Positions 17,148-25,773 are shown, counted from the stretch's first letter. The stretch is 29,741 bases of DNA from a virus (IMGVR_UViG_3300031565_003114:1-29741), one strand, 5' to 3'. Made by a program: numbers and translations. Notes: a model not told the origin generated them from the letters alone.

Positions 17148-17789
17148 TTATCTCCCGGTGCCTACGTAGGCGTCTACATCACGGAGCATATCTTCGATAA
17201 AGACAGATAGTTGGGTCTGCGCTAAAGCAGCTAGACCGGCTGTTCTATCTCTATCACCTAAACTAGCCATTAAGAACTGCCCTGCCCAATCAATAACTAA
17301 ATCCGGCATAAGCTCTGTAATCCAATTAGTATCATCTGGGGAGACCATACGAGGAGGATATTGATAGTACCCCCAGATTACTTTCTCCCCGCCTATTTCT
17401 TGTCTCAGGATAAGATTAGCACCAGACGTGTAATAGGCATTTCTAATATCCCTGCCTTCACGTCTAGTTGATCTGGGGTCTACGCGATTGTAGACTAATC
17501 CGTTAGTTATCCTGCTCTCTAGGAGCCCAGTCGTCGGGCTAATCGAGGATAGGTCTCGCTCTATATAAGCAGGCTTACGAAATCTTCCTGGCAAAGCCAA
17601 GGTTTGTACATTGGTGGTAGTTTTGAAGTCTGGGTGATCTGATAGAAGTTCTTCTACCAGATCACGCCAGTAAGTTCCTGATAGACTAATTGTCCTAACA
17701 ACCGAATTAATCTTCTGCCTGGCCAGATCTTCCTTGTCTGGCCGGACAGTCATCGCTGCAACTTCGTCTATCAATTCGCCTAGGTTCAT
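17148..17789 (-). CDS. Head-tail adaptor/connector-like protein (213 aa)
   Basis: The product is 213 residues. The N-terminus reads M-N-L-G-E-L-I-D-E-V-A...V-R-P-D-K...I-N-S-V-V-R-T-I-S, then a Y-W-R-D-L-V-E-E, a pattern common in podovirus adaptor proteins (T7 gp11 / P22 gp4-type helical bundle that sits under the portal). A middle part with strands (about 60-140) and a C-terminal helical pair (about 155-205) fit the same plan, and T7 gp11 is 196 aa. It is encoded in the late operon between the capsid genes and the tail genes, 6 nt after the 222-aa gene. The connector role is inferred from motif resemblance, size and position. Confidence 0.55.
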   Translation of the reverse strand: MNLGELIDEVAAMTVRPDKEDLARQKINSVVRTISLSGTYWRDLVEELLSDHPDFKTTTNVQTLALPGRFRKPAYIERDLSSISPTTGLLESRITNGLVYNRVDPRSTRREGRDIRNAYYTSGANLILRQEIGGEKVIWGYYQYPPRMVSPDDTNWITELMPDLVIDWAGQFLMASLGDRDRTAGLAALAQTQLSVFIEDMLRDVDAYVGTGR

Positions 17790-17795
17790 GGCTTA

Positions 17796-18464
17796 TTATT
17801 TCCCTCTACGTAGGAGATCTAAGGCACTAACCTTTACCGGCGGCTGTTGGGGACTGCTCGGCTGGCTGCTGTCATCCCCGTCTCCAGATTCACCGCCGAT
17901 GGCTGGCCCACTGATGGGCTGTTCTGGGTTGGACGAACCTTCTCTTCCTGCCCCGCTCCTATCTGTGTCTGCCGTAGGCTCTTCCCGTCGTTGGGATTTC
18001 GGCTGGTCTTGTAGTTTGGGCTGGTTAATACTGACGCTGCCTCTCTGGCTGCGTTCGTGTTCTGCTGGTACTTCTGGCCTTGTCCCGGCATCGCTAGGAT
18101 CCTCCTGTAGCTCCAGATAGTCGATATGATTCCCATCGACGAAGTGCTGGAGAAAACTCATAACGGATCTATTGTCAGTCTTATATAGACCCTTGATAAA
18201 GTTGATGGACTTTCCTGCTGCATCAACTGTGTTAAATACCCCGCTAAGGGCATAATAGACACGGGTTCCTTTCCTGTCTTGCATAGAAAACATTTGCTGC
18301 GCTCTATCCGCCAGAGTAATGGTAGGCATTTCCTGCATTGCCATACTTTGGTGTGAGCTGCTACCAACTCGTCTAGCTGAATTGGCTGTAGTTTTCACCC
18401 CCGCTGCTATCTTACCAGCTAGCGGGTGGTTACTTGAGAAGGGACTTCTTGGGTCATTAGCCAT
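17796..18464 (-). CDS. Protein of unknown function with disordered Pro/Ser/Gln-rich tail (222 aa)
   Basis: The product is 222 residues. The first 125 residues are folded in character, with a mixed helix region (about 55-115: M-F-S-M-Q-D-R-K...S-F-L-Q-H-F-V-D). The rest, from about 125 to 210, is Pro, Ser, Gln, Glu and Gly-rich and surely disordered. The last residues (V-K-V-S-A-L-D-L-L-R-R-G-K) look like a short docking helix. The gene is the first after the major capsid protein and the hairpin terminator and lies just before the adaptor-like gene. A head completion or head-tail joining role is plausible from position only. An overlapping 100-codon frame (17834-18136) on the same strand is taken as a chance product of the low-complexity region. 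Confidence 0.55.
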   Translation of the reverse strand: MANDPRSPFSSNHPLAGKIAAGVKTTANSARRVGSSSHQSMAMQEMPTITLADRAQQMFSMQDRKGTRVYYALSGVFNTVDAAGKSINFIKGLYKTDNRSVMSFLQHFVDGNHIDYLELQEDPSDAGTRPEVPAEHERSQRGSVSINQPKLQDQPKSQRREEPTADTDRSGAGREGSSNPEQPISGPAIGGESGDGDDSSQPSSPQQPPVKVSALDLLRRGK

Positions 18465-18507
18465 GATAGAATACTCCTGATAGGTTGATTTAAGGTTTAG
18501 ATTAGAA

Positions 18508-18539
18508 CTCCGGGTAGAACATCCCTAGTCTACCCGGAG
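18508..18539 (-). terminator. Terminator-like hairpin after the major capsid gene
   Basis: A perfect 11-bp inverted repeat, CTCCGGGTAGA at 18508-18518 and TCTACCCGGAG at 18529-18539, has a 10-nt loop. It lies 39 nt beyond the capsid gene's stop in the 113-nt gap before the 222-aa gene. On the minus strand the stem is followed by TTCTAATC, a poor U-tract, so it more likely attenuates or protects the 3' end of the capsid message than stops all transcription. That would leave the capsid gene more strongly expressed than the tail genes. Confidence 0.7.
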
Positions 18540-18577
18540 GTGGTTATAGCTTTCTATCCTTTAAGCTACTCGTCTAC

Positions 18578-19807
18578 TTACGGAACGGCTACGCCTGCGG
18601 TAAGTCCGTTGATTACTCCCATAGCACAGGGATTACGGAACTCAGTAGCAAACTCGGAAGTTAAGCTACCGCCTTGGGCGTCGATGCCATTGTCACCAGG
18701 ATTCAGCCTGTTCTGGCCAAACTCTTCCTTCTTAACATCGCGGCCGTTCATGTAGGCTAACCGCATTGAAGGAAGCTCGACCGTAACAGCCAGTCCGGGA
18801 GTGATAGACAGACCATTGAAGAGCGGGTGCTCCACAATGAACAGCATACCCTTGTACAGCCTGAAAGCCGTAAAGTGCATACCGAAGGTAGTAGTCCGCA
18901 GGTCCATGATAACCTGCTCGCTCTTTCTGCCAATCTCGTTAAGTACCCGGTTAGCCTGTGCGTCTACGAACATGACACGTTCTTTCGTATTACCCAGGTT
19001 ACTGGAAGCTGCGAAATAGGGCTCCACGAATCCTACGAGCTGGTCGTAGTTTGTGGTCGCAGCGGCTGTGGCGACGTTAGCTGGCGCATACTGGATAATC
19101 GCGTCGATGATACCCTGAGTAGTATGCGTAGGAGGACTACCGAATGGAGCCTGTGGCTGACCCCAGAATAGCACAGACTCGATATCCGTGGCATGGAGCA
19201 TCATCGCGTCTTGACGACTCTCCTGGATATTGTTGAATCCTGCTTCGGCCAGACTAGCACGCGCAGTATCCGAGATAGCCCAGCTATTACGGATGATCTG
19301 GGTGAAGTTAGGCACGTACAGGACTTCCATAGTCCGTGCGGTAGGACGATTGCTAGCCTGCTCATGGCTATTACCGACTGCGAATAGGACTTCAGAAGCT
19401 ACGATGGCAGCTGCGGCGACTGAGCCGTAACCTCTCGTAACTGTGATATCCGTCGCGTTCGGAACAGTCAGAACACGGATTAGCTCACGCGAGGACGGAA
19501 CCTGGAATACCATACCAGGAACTATGCCTAGAGTAGACAGTCCCTCGATAGTAGTATCACCGGCTAATGCTCCTGAACCGTCGTCTGTGAAGCTACTAAA
19601 TGCCATAGCTTTGGTGTGGTACCCATGCTCCACAGCCTTAGCCTGCATCTTTGGCAGCTGGCCTGTCATCGCAAACAACGGTGCAGTACCATCCGGGAAT
19701 AGGCGTAGGATAGTATCTGCAAACGACCGCTGGTTGAGAGTGGCAGGATTGAAGGAAGCAAAGAAGATACCCGTTGGGTTAAAGGTACCTTGGTTAAAAG
19801 TGGACAT
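18578..19807 (-). CDS. Major capsid protein (DUF5309/SU10-type HK97 fold)
   Basis: The product is 409 residues. Residues 164-190 (Y-V-P-N-F-T-Q-I-I-R-N-S-W...D-T-A-R-A-S-L-A-E-A-G) carry the 'N-x-T-Q-I-f' signature of the DUF5309/SU10-type major capsid family. A strand region before it ends in I-T-V-T-R-G-Y-G-S, also typical. The size matches N4- and SU10-type capsid proteins of about 400 aa. It follows the scaffold-like gene, sharing one base of stop and start (TAATG), and is followed by a strong hairpin. Codon use is visibly more GC-rich than in the neighbouring tail genes, as expected for a highly expressed gene. It would form the icosahedral shell with HK97 fold. This is one of the best-supported calls in the window. 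Confidence 0.85.
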   Translation of the reverse strand: MSTFNQGTFNPTGIFFASFNPATLNQRSFADTILRLFPDGTAPLFAMTGQLPKMQAKAVEHGYHTKAMAFSSFTDDGSGALAGDTTIEGLSTLGIVPGMVFQVPSSRELIRVLTVPNATDITVTRGYGSVAAAAIVASEVLFAVGNSHEQASNRPTARTMEVLYVPNFTQIIRNSWAISDTARASLAEAGFNNIQESRQDAMMLHATDIESVLFWGQPQAPFGSPPTHTTQGIIDAIIQYAPANVATAAATTNYDQLVGFVEPYFAASSNLGNTKERVMFVDAQANRVLNEIGRKSEQVIMDLRTTTFGMHFTAFRLYKGMLFIVEHPLFNGLSITPGLAVTVELPSMRLAYMNGRDVKKEEFGQNRLNPGDNGIDAQGGSLTSEFATEFRNPCAMGVINGLTAGVAVP

Positions 19808-20616
19808 TACTGATCTCCTGATTCTCCACTGGTAGGATCAGCTCCACCGGGATTGTTTACCGAGTCTCCCATAGCGAAGCCCATCCAGTCTACATCTCCC
19901 CCAGGAGTCGGCTTGTTGCCTGGCTCTCCGGGACCTGGGTTAGAGCCTGCGTCGCCGCCACTGAGTAACTTAGCAGACTGTAAGAAGTAATTAGTAGCCT
20001 GTTCAGTAACCCATTTAGGATCAGCGTCTGGCTGAGACCTCTGAAGTCTTTCAGCCATCATGCTAATCCCGGCTTTGAGTACAGGAGATTTGTTGATTAT
20101 TTCGTTTGCAGAGAGGTTAGATCTGACTTGATGAGCGTTTATCTTTTCGCCTAGGCTTTTCTCGAATCTACCTAGTCTATCTTCCAAGATCTTTTCAGAT
20201 AGAGTAGAAGAATGAGATATAGCAGTCTGATAGGAACCTTTGGCTATCTCATTGAATGCTGTGAATAGAGCTTTAGAAGTAGTCTCTGGATTAGCCAGAG
20301 CTTCACGAGTCTCATCAGTAAGATAGCTATTGAAGTCTAGATTCTCTGTCAGTTTAGCAATAGTATCTGGTGTAAGCACAGAGGCTACAGACAGCGGAAC
20401 ATCCTTTGGGTCAGGAGTTCCAGGAGCCTTATTATCGAACATGGCGGCAAAAGCCGCAAGGGGGTCAACGGACACCGGATCTTTCTCCGGTTCCTTAACC
20501 TTTGGCTTACCTGTAGCCGGATCGATATTAGGATCTGGATTAGGTTTAGGATCATCATCCTTACCCTCAATTCCGATACCGGGGAATAATCTTCTGAGTG
20601 CATCTAGTCCGGCCAT
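19807..20616 (-). CDS. Capsid scaffolding protein (269 aa)
   Basis: The product is 269 residues, acidic, and without aromatic-rich or membrane segments. The N-terminal 50 residues are Asp/Pro/Lys-rich and disordered. The middle (about 85-215) is helical and likely coiled coil (E-K-I-L-E-D-R-L-G-R-F-E-K-S-L-G-E-K-I). The C-terminus is Gly/Pro/Asp-rich. An acidic, helical, low-complexity protein encoded immediately before the major capsid gene is the standard scaffold signature. It would guide procapsid assembly and leave before or during packaging. Both junctions share one base (TAATG). The call is from composition and position, and scaffold sequences rarely match one another. Confidence 0.7.
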   Translation of the reverse strand: MAGLDALRRLFPGIGIEGKDDDPKPNPDPNIDPATGKPKVKEPEKDPVSVDPLAAFAAMFDNKAPGTPDPKDVPLSVASVLTPDTIAKLTENLDFNSYLTDETREALANPETTSKALFTAFNEIAKGSYQTAISHSSTLSEKILEDRLGRFEKSLGEKINAHQVRSNLSANEIINKSPVLKAGISMMAERLQRSQPDADPKWVTEQATNYFLQSAKLLSGGDAGSNPGPGEPGNKPTPGGDVDWMGFAMGDSVNNPGGADPTSGESGDQ

Positions 20617-20897
20617 TAGCTTTCTCCTGGTAGATTAATAGATTGTAGAAGTGTGGCGGCTAAGTCCATTATACCTTTTAGATAAGCCTCTTCTAAGGCT
20701 ATAGTACGATCAATATCCAAGCCCTTAGCCTGTAGCGTAGATAACGGAGTCATCAGATGTTCCGTGATATAATTAGCACGAGCAGTCTGAATAAATGCCT
20801 TAACTATCTTATTGTCTAAGGCGGCTTTTATTACTACAAGTTCTTCTAGATCGAACGTGTAGCCTATTAAATCTTCTTTAGCCTGTCGGGGCTGCAC
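20616..20897 (-). CDS. Small helical protein between portal and scaffold (93 aa)
   Basis: The product is 93 residues, almost entirely helical in prediction by eye, with alternating hydrophobic Leu/Ile/Ala spacing (L-E-E-L-V-V-I-K-A-A-L and L-K-G-I-M-D-L-A-A-T-L-L). It has no Cys, Trp or membrane segment. It overlaps the end of the portal gene by 20 bases and shares one base with the scaffold gene start. Its position suggests a head assembly helper or a portal-associated protein. The family is not recognised. Confidence 0.6.
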   Translation of the reverse strand: MQPRQAKEDLIGYTFDLEELVVIKAALDNKIVKAFIQTARANYITEHLMTPLSTLQAKGLDIDRTIALEEAYLKGIMDLAATLLQSINLPGES

Positions 20898-22827
20898 TGG
20901 CGGCTCCTGGGGCGGCAGCAGCTTCTATCTGTGCTTGCTGTTGCCGCTGTTGTTCTGGTGGAACTTGAAACCTATCCAGTCCACGCATACCAGATAAAGC
21001 CATCATGTGAGAGAATAGGGGGCCTACCTGATACTGAGACTGGAGAAGCGGGGATTGAATAAGCAGATTGAAAGCTGCTTGGACTACTTCCGTATTAGCT
21101 AACAGACTGGTAGGCAGATAACCGTCCGCCACCTTAAAGTTCATTAACTTAGTACGGATATCTTCTACATTAACAGAGATAGCTCGCTGAGAACGATTAG
21201 AGATTAAATCTTGAGGGGAAGATCCCATGTTGAGTAGGATATTACCCTTGATCTGTTGCTTTAGAGGAGTAAAAATCTGATACTCCATCATAAGAGCGAT
21301 CATACGACTACGCATATCGCTGTTAGTCATAATCTCTGAAAACTCACCAAGGGTTCTGTTACCCCGCTTAAACCCTCCCTGCCTAGCGGAGTTTATACCG
21401 CCAAGGAATTCTGATAGCTGTAACAGGGGACTTATATCATCAAAGGCTCTAGCTGTGCCAGTATCATTAAATTCGATAGACCTATAAGCCTGATTAAGAT
21501 CAGCGTTCTTCAGATTCTGTTTAATTGGTATCTTGGCGGCAGGGGTTCGGCTATTGACATCCTGGGGGTCTATTAGACTAGGATTGTAAATAGCACGGTC
21601 TGAGATAGAGCGACGGGCTGAGTTAAGTCGGATATTAACTAACTCACTTGTGGCGTCCTGAATGGAAAGCTGTTGTTCTGCTACTGATTTAGTTTGCGCT
21701 CTGAAGCCATCTTCTGTGAACTGTCCTAGCTGAATCGGGAACATATCAAAGGCTGAGATAACCTTTTTCATATGTATGATAAAGCTGTTATTAACAGATA
21801 CAAACTTCCATATCTGGGGGACATTAGGCTCTGGAACGTCTAGCCCATGGTCAGCAGGAATAATACGGGCATAGGATTTGGTATACAGATACTTGTTGGA
21901 ATAGTCTATCCGGTCTTTATTATCTGGCTGTGCTAGTGCCCAAGCTAGCCAGTTAGTAGCCATATTGGGATCTTCAATTATATTGAAGTTAGAGATTAAG
22001 GGGCGTTCAATATAATGCTCCCGTGGAACACCATCGTTGCTAGCTCCCTGGGCGGACTCTAAAGCCTGACGAACATTCATAGTATTCTCACCAGCTTTGG
22101 TAAGATTACTGATATACTGTTTAATTCGCCCCCTAGTCCACAGATCGTTATAGCCTACATAATCTCCGAATTCTGTAACATCCGGGATATCCACAAGTTG
22201 GTCCCAAAACATGTTATACATATCCATGTTCCAGAGACGATTAATCTGTTCTACGTCTAGGGTAGGCTGACTAGGACTTCCTACTTGCTGATTGTTTTTA
22301 TTTACTTTAAGAGCACCAATAGGAGCCCATTCTAATTCTACTCCGCAGACGTTATACTTTGCGCCATCACGGAAAGTCATATTAAGCTGTCTAGGCCAAC
22401 GACCGCGGATACTATGGTCGTCTACAATAGCCTCTAACTGTTCACCAAATAGCGTATCCTCTGGTGGAGTAACCACAGGGAAAATAGGATAACCGCTAAG
22501 ATACAACTCGCTGAGAAAAGCAACAATAGAATCAACCTGGCTGACAACAACAGGAGTGGTGAAGTGTACTCCTGAGTCATCAATAATCTGGGCAACCTGC
22601 TCATCAGCTTTGTTCTGGTCCTTAGTTAATGTATAGCAGGCATAGGCCCTATCAATAACCTTAATCTTGTCCCGCCATAACTCATTGCGTTGATGGATAC
22701 GCTGAAACTCCTTAATTAGCTGAATCAGGGAGTCGTGGGTAGATCTAGAGATTGGGATAGGAGTAGCAACTCCTGGTATCTCAATCTCAACTCTTTGCTT
22801 TACTGTACCCTGTCTGAGTGCCGGCAT
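20878..22827 (-). CDS. Portal protein (649 aa)
   Basis: The product is 649 residues from ATG 22827. An upstream in-frame GTG at 22845 would add six residues, but it has no ribosome-binding site. The ATG has GGGAGA about 10 nt upstream and follows the TerL stop by 1 nt. The protein has a helical N-terminus, a strand-rich central part including F-H-T/V-V-S-Q-V-D-S-I-V-A-F-L, a D-G-A-K-Y-N-V-C-G-V-E-L-E-W segment (about 145-165) and a long C-terminal helical and Gln/Ala-rich tail. These features, the size and the position right after TerL match podovirus and N4-like portals that form the dodecameric DNA channel. No other protein in the head block fits the role. Confidence 0.75.
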   Translation of the reverse strand: MPALRQGTVKQRVEIEIPGVATPIPISRSTHDSLIQLIKEFQRIHQRNELWRDKIKVIDRAYACYTLTKDQNKADEQVAQIIDDSGVHFTTPVVVSQVDSIVAFLSELYLSGYPIFPVVTPPEDTLFGEQLEAIVDDHSIRGRWPRQLNMTFRDGAKYNVCGVELEWAPIGALKVNKNNQQVGSPSQPTLDVEQINRLWNMDMYNMFWDQLVDIPDVTEFGDYVGYNDLWTRGRIKQYISNLTKAGENTMNVRQALESAQGASNDGVPREHYIERPLISNFNIIEDPNMATNWLAWALAQPDNKDRIDYSNKYLYTKSYARIIPADHGLDVPEPNVPQIWKFVSVNNSFIIHMKKVISAFDMFPIQLGQFTEDGFRAQTKSVAEQQLSIQDATSELVNIRLNSARRSISDRAIYNPSLIDPQDVNSRTPAAKIPIKQNLKNADLNQAYRSIEFNDTGTARAFDDISPLLQLSEFLGGINSARQGGFKRGNRTLGEFSEIMTNSDMRSRMIALMMEYQIFTPLKQQIKGNILLNMGSSPQDLISNRSQRAISVNVEDIRTKLMNFKVADGYLPTSLLANTEVVQAAFNLLIQSPLLQSQYQVGPLFSHMMALSGMRGLDRFQVPPEQQRQQQAQIEAAAAPGAASAAPTG

Positions 22828-22828
22828 T

Positions 22829-24352
22829 TTAGTGCATTCTCCCACTATAGTGTGTGGCGGTATCCATAGGTGTATTCATTGATACTACCCTAGCTTTTAT
22901 TGACCTATCTATACTAGGAGTAATACCAAACTGATACTCTAACTCATCCCTGTGCTTATTCAGCATATAGTCACCAAATGCACAGCCGTCTAGGATATCG
23001 TCCTGATTATCTTTCTTGCCAGCACGATATTGAATTCCTTGATAGAGAACTAGAGCACGATCAACAGAACGAAGGATAGGATAATTACCACCTAATACAT
23101 TACCCACCCAGGCTCTTATCCTGCTATGCTTTGCGGCGATCCCAGGTTTGATTTCCAAAACTGTAATAGAATCGTCAAGATGATACATCTGTAAGTATAG
23201 TTCTATCCAGAATTTAAGAGTTTGCTGATAAGCTACAGATTCTACTCCTATGTGAGTGCAGGAGTTATCTATAGCACAGTCTATTGCCTCTAATATGGTA
23301 GTCTCTGGATCCCATTTGCCAGCACGAATCTCAGCTACCATGGGAGTGTCGTCTACTATCTTATGACAGGCTACGACATTATCATCCGAATCTTTTCTAA
23401 AACCCGCAGGATCAATGGTAATATAGCTTGCCTGTATCTCAAGCTCCGCATCTTCAGCATACGGGCAATCTGGTATTCTACCGTCGGGGAATAGACTTTG
23501 GGTAACAGACTGCGGGTCATTCATTATCTCCGCAAACCAGATATCAGCTTTACCTAGAGAAGCATCATGCTCATACTCTTCTAGGAGATTCTTTAGTGGA
23601 TGTAGCTCTTCCCACAAGGCTGTACCATCGGCCAGAATGGCACCGGTGATAAGGCTAGTCCACATCCTGTTACTTTGCAGCTGCTTAAGTATGCACTGTT
23701 CGCTGTACATATTCCCGATGTAAAAAACAAAGCAATGCTTAGGGTCCCGGGATTTAAGTAGCGTTGACAGGATCCACCGCAACAGTCTGTCTCTTTCGGC
23801 AGGGGACTCGTCATTCTCTTTAGTCTGGACATCATCCAATAGAATAAATCCCGGTCTCCTATTTCGGATGTTGATTCCACGTAATGCAGTGCCAGCTCCA
23901 ACTGCTGCAAGAATAATCTCTCTTCCAAGGAAGTTACGGATCTTAACCTCTCTGGTGTCTCGTTCAACAGCTGTAGGACCGTTCCAATCTCCAAAGAGTT
24001 TTCGGATATTATCTGATCCAAGGATACCGTTAATGTCATCTAATATATCCTGTGCTCTATCCTCTGACGAACCAACTATAAGCACGAAATCAAATAGACC
24101 AAATAGGATACCATAAGCTACTAATAGTTTACTAAATGTTGTCTTAGCATGGCCTCGGGGTAGACCAAGGGCGAATCGGAAGATACTATGTAGGGTATCC
24201 CTGACGGATATAATCTGAGCAAGAAGGAAGAACCAGATCTCTCCATAGAATACCGGTAGGTCGTTATCATGGACCTGTGGTATAGCAACACGGCTAAAGA
24301 AGTTAAGATCTGTTTTACAGCTCTCAATAGCCTGCTCTCTGGTTACTTCCAT
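22829..24352 (-). CDS. terL: Terminase large subunit (packaging ATPase-nuclease)
   Basis: The product is 507 residues. The ATPase domain has a Walker A-like L-P-R-G-H-A-K-T-T at 64-72 and Walker B F-I-L-L-D-D-V-Q at 169-176. The nuclease domain begins about residue 307 with Y-I-T-I-D-P-A-G (Asp314), then G-V-E-S (Glu371) and N-Q-D-D-I-L-D (Asp452/455), matching the RNase H-like Asp-Glu-Asp layout of T4 gp17 and relatives. It packages DNA into the prohead and cuts the concatemer. It starts at ATG 24352, 9 nt after the stop of the 71-aa gene, with no clear ribosome-binding site, so coupling is likely. The key ATPase and nuclease residues appear intact. Confidence 0.9.
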   Translation of the reverse strand: MEVTREQAIESCKTDLNFFSRVAIPQVHDNDLPVFYGEIWFFLLAQIISVRDTLHSIFRFALGLPRGHAKTTFSKLLVAYGILFGLFDFVLIVGSSEDRAQDILDDINGILGSDNIRKLFGDWNGPTAVERDTREVKIRNFLGREIILAAVGAGTALRGINIRNRRPGFILLDDVQTKENDESPAERDRLLRWILSTLLKSRDPKHCFVFYIGNMYSEQCILKQLQSNRMWTSLITGAILADGTALWEELHPLKNLLEEYEHDASLGKADIWFAEIMNDPQSVTQSLFPDGRIPDCPYAEDAELEIQASYITIDPAGFRKDSDDNVVACHKIVDDTPMVAEIRAGKWDPETTILEAIDCAIDNSCTHIGVESVAYQQTLKFWIELYLQMYHLDDSITVLEIKPGIAAKHSRIRAWVGNVLGGNYPILRSVDRALVLYQGIQYRAGKKDNQDDILDGCAFGDYMLNKHRDELEYQFGITPSIDRSIKARVVSMNTPMDTATHYSGRMH

Positions 24353-24361
24353 AAGAGACTA

Positions 24362-24577
24362 TTAGAAGCCTAGCTTTTGCAGCTCTCGGCTAATGTTACT
24401 GCGCTGTCTCTCTTCCTGGCGCTGACCGAGAGGAAACTTCTGCCCACCGTCTCCGATAGTAGCGACAGCCTGCTCAGAGGCAATCGGTACAAGCGTACTC
24501 GTATTCGGGCTCTGGGGTAGCATTCCGGCCATGCCGTTCTGCTGCTCGTTGCTCATTGGGATCTTTGGCTGCGGCAT
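24362..24577 (-). CDS. Small overlapping protein between terminase subunits (71 aa)
   Basis: The product is 71 residues, polar, rich in Gln, Pro, Ser and Gly, with a helical basic C-terminus (Q-R-Q-E-E-R-Q-R-S-N-I-S-R-E-L-Q-K-L-G-F). The gene starts inside the 3' end of the small terminase candidate in another frame and overlaps it by 104 bases. A strong AAAGGAG lies about 7 nt before the ATG at 24577. It ends 9 nt before the TerL start and fills the only gap between the terminase genes. The strong start site and fit in the operon argue that it is real. A link between terminase subunits or a packaging accessory protein is possible. Confidence 0.6.
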   Translation of the reverse strand: MPQPKIPMSNEQQNGMAGMLPQSPNTSTLVPIASEQAVATIGDGGQKFPLGQRQEERQRSNISRELQKLGF

Positions 24578-25064
24578 TCCTTCTCTCCTTTACTGCTTCT
24601 AACACGCGCTTAGCCGGCATAGGAGCCATACTCCTGCCAGCGATTTCGATAATCTCGTTGTTACCTGTCCTAGTAATAGAGACCGCTACTGGGGCGTCCC
24701 CTAGGTTAAGGTTAATAGTCCCCGGCACTTCGGCGCCTGCCCCATGGCCTGCGCTCCTAGTCAGTGCTTGAATCTGTTTAATCAGCTGCAAGCTCTTCAC
24801 TGACTCTATCAGACTGTCACTCATGTCAATCTGAGCTTTAATCTTCTCCAGTAGGTCAGCCTCAATAGTCTCCTCACTGACTTTATTATTATGCTGACGT
24901 ACAGCGATATCAGTAGCCTTAGTCTGTATCAAGGCTTGAACCTTGGCGTCCTCTCGAACTAGGTTAGCTATATATTGGGGAGTGACACCAAAGGCATCCC
25001 CTATCTGTGAATGGGGGATACCGTAGGCTACTAATTCTGCTACTGCTTCTTTGTTAACGGACAT
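24474..25064 (-). CDS. Terminase small subunit candidate (196 aa)
   Basis: The product is 196 residues. The N-terminal 45 residues form a helix-turn-helix-like unit (A-Y-G-I-P-H-S-Q-I-G-D-A-F-G-V-T-P-Q-Y-I-A-N-L-V), as in many small terminase subunits that bind the packaging site. A helical middle (about 65-105) could oligomerise. A strand part and a basic stretch (about 150-180) follow. Start ATG 25064 has AGGA 7 nt upstream. It is the first gene of the late block, directly before the 71-aa gene and TerL, which is the usual place for TerS. TerS proteins diverge strongly, so the name rests on HTH, size and position. Confidence 0.65.
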   Translation of the reverse strand: MSVNKEAVAELVAYGIPHSQIGDAFGVTPQYIANLVREDAKVQALIQTKATDIAVRQHNNKVSEETIEADLLEKIKAQIDMSDSLIESVKSLQLIKQIQALTRSAGHGAGAEVPGTINLNLGDAPVAVSITRTGNNEIIEIAGRSMAPMPAKRVLEAVKERRNAAAKDPNEQRAAERHGRNATPEPEYEYACTDCL

Positions 25065-25109
25065 AGGTATATCCTGGCTAGATGAGTTCGCTGCCTGTTA
25101 TTCAGTCAT

Positions 25110-25118
25110 AGTATAACA
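25110..25118 (-). promoter_or_regulatory. Extended -10 promoter for the late block
   Basis: On the minus strand TGTTATACT gives an extended -10 (TGn plus TATACT, 5 of 6 match to TATAAT) about 46 nt before the small terminase start. No good -35 is seen at 16-18 nt, as allowed for extended -10 promoters. Around 25144-25175 are two small inverted repeats (ACCCG/CGGGT and TATCCT/AGGATA), possible binding sites. No other promoter candidate of similar quality was seen for the head genes. The region 25065-25250 holds no gene. Confidence 0.45.
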
Positions 25119-25253
25119 GATTCTCTTGATGTGATTCGGGCATACCCGGAATGCGGGTCGTATCCTATTAGGATATCACTAGCTAGGTATTCTAAAACTA
25201 TTTGTAATATTTTTTGTGTGCTGGCTATTGATAGGAACCCAGGAGGACAGCCT

Positions 25254-25288
25254 AAAAAGGCCCCCACACCCCCTACGAGCAGGGCCTT
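25254..25288 (-). terminator. Leftward terminator candidate before the late promoter
   Basis: The inverted repeat AAGGCCC (25257-25263) and GGGCCTT (25282-25288) has an 18-nt loop. Read leftwards it is followed by a T-run (TTTTTA). It lies upstream of the late promoter and would end leftward transcripts from the 88-aa gene. The stem is 7 bp and the loop is long, so termination strength is uncertain. Confidence 0.5.
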
Positions 25289-25773
25289 ACAGCCTTTAGA
25301 GTAATGATGGCCACCTGTTGTCCCCCGGCTAGGCTATTGTGTCTCGCTCTTCTCTTCTCTTTCTGATGGTGGTCGTAGTCTAGTAGCCTATAGTAACACA
25401 CTGTAGGCTAGTGTAGCTAACCCCGCCGACCGCAAGCGAAGCGCGCAGTGATTGGAACAATCACGTAGAGTGAGATGATAGCACAGCGAACGCAGGAGAA
25501 CAGTGCGTAGAGACCTACTGGTCTCGTAGCACCTGTAGGCAGCGCAGCTGCTGTTCGACTAAGAGAGTGAAGCTGTAGCCGAAGGCTACTCCTTGGAGTC
25601 TTATCTTTCCGAGCGCAGGATGCCACAGTTAGTGGCATTAAGCGGCCAAGCGATAGCGCAGGCTAGAATAATAGCCGTTAGGCTATTCATCACTACGCGC
25701 CGCCAGGCGCAATCTTAGCCTAGCGCAGCGCCCGGCTGTAAGCTGGTAAGGCACATCCTTGTGCCGAAGTCTA

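Noticed and set aside
17734-18120. 128-codon plus-strand frame rich in Ser, Leu and Trp
   Set aside because: It is a shadow of the low-complexity tail of the 222-aa gene and has no ribosome-binding site.
17834-18136. 100-codon minus-strand frame inside the 222-aa gene
   Set aside because: It lies in the low-complexity region, has no good start signal, and no frameshift site was seen that would join it to the 222-aa frame.
19443-19835. 130-codon plus-strand frame opposite the capsid gene
   Set aside because: It is antisense to the well-supported major capsid gene and has no start signal.
22828-22845. GTG start of the portal gene at 22845
   Set aside because: There is no ribosome-binding site before it. 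The ATG at 22827 has GGGAGA upstream and sits 1 nt after the TerL stop.
23593-24039. 148-codon minus-strand frame inside terL
   Set aside because: It is an alternative frame of the intact TerL gene, whose ATPase motifs lie in the other frame.
25417-25638. 73-codon minus-strand frame in the hairpin island
   Set aside because: It runs through several perfect hairpins, is Arg/Ser/Ala-rich in a way set by the palindromes, and has no clear ribosome-binding site.
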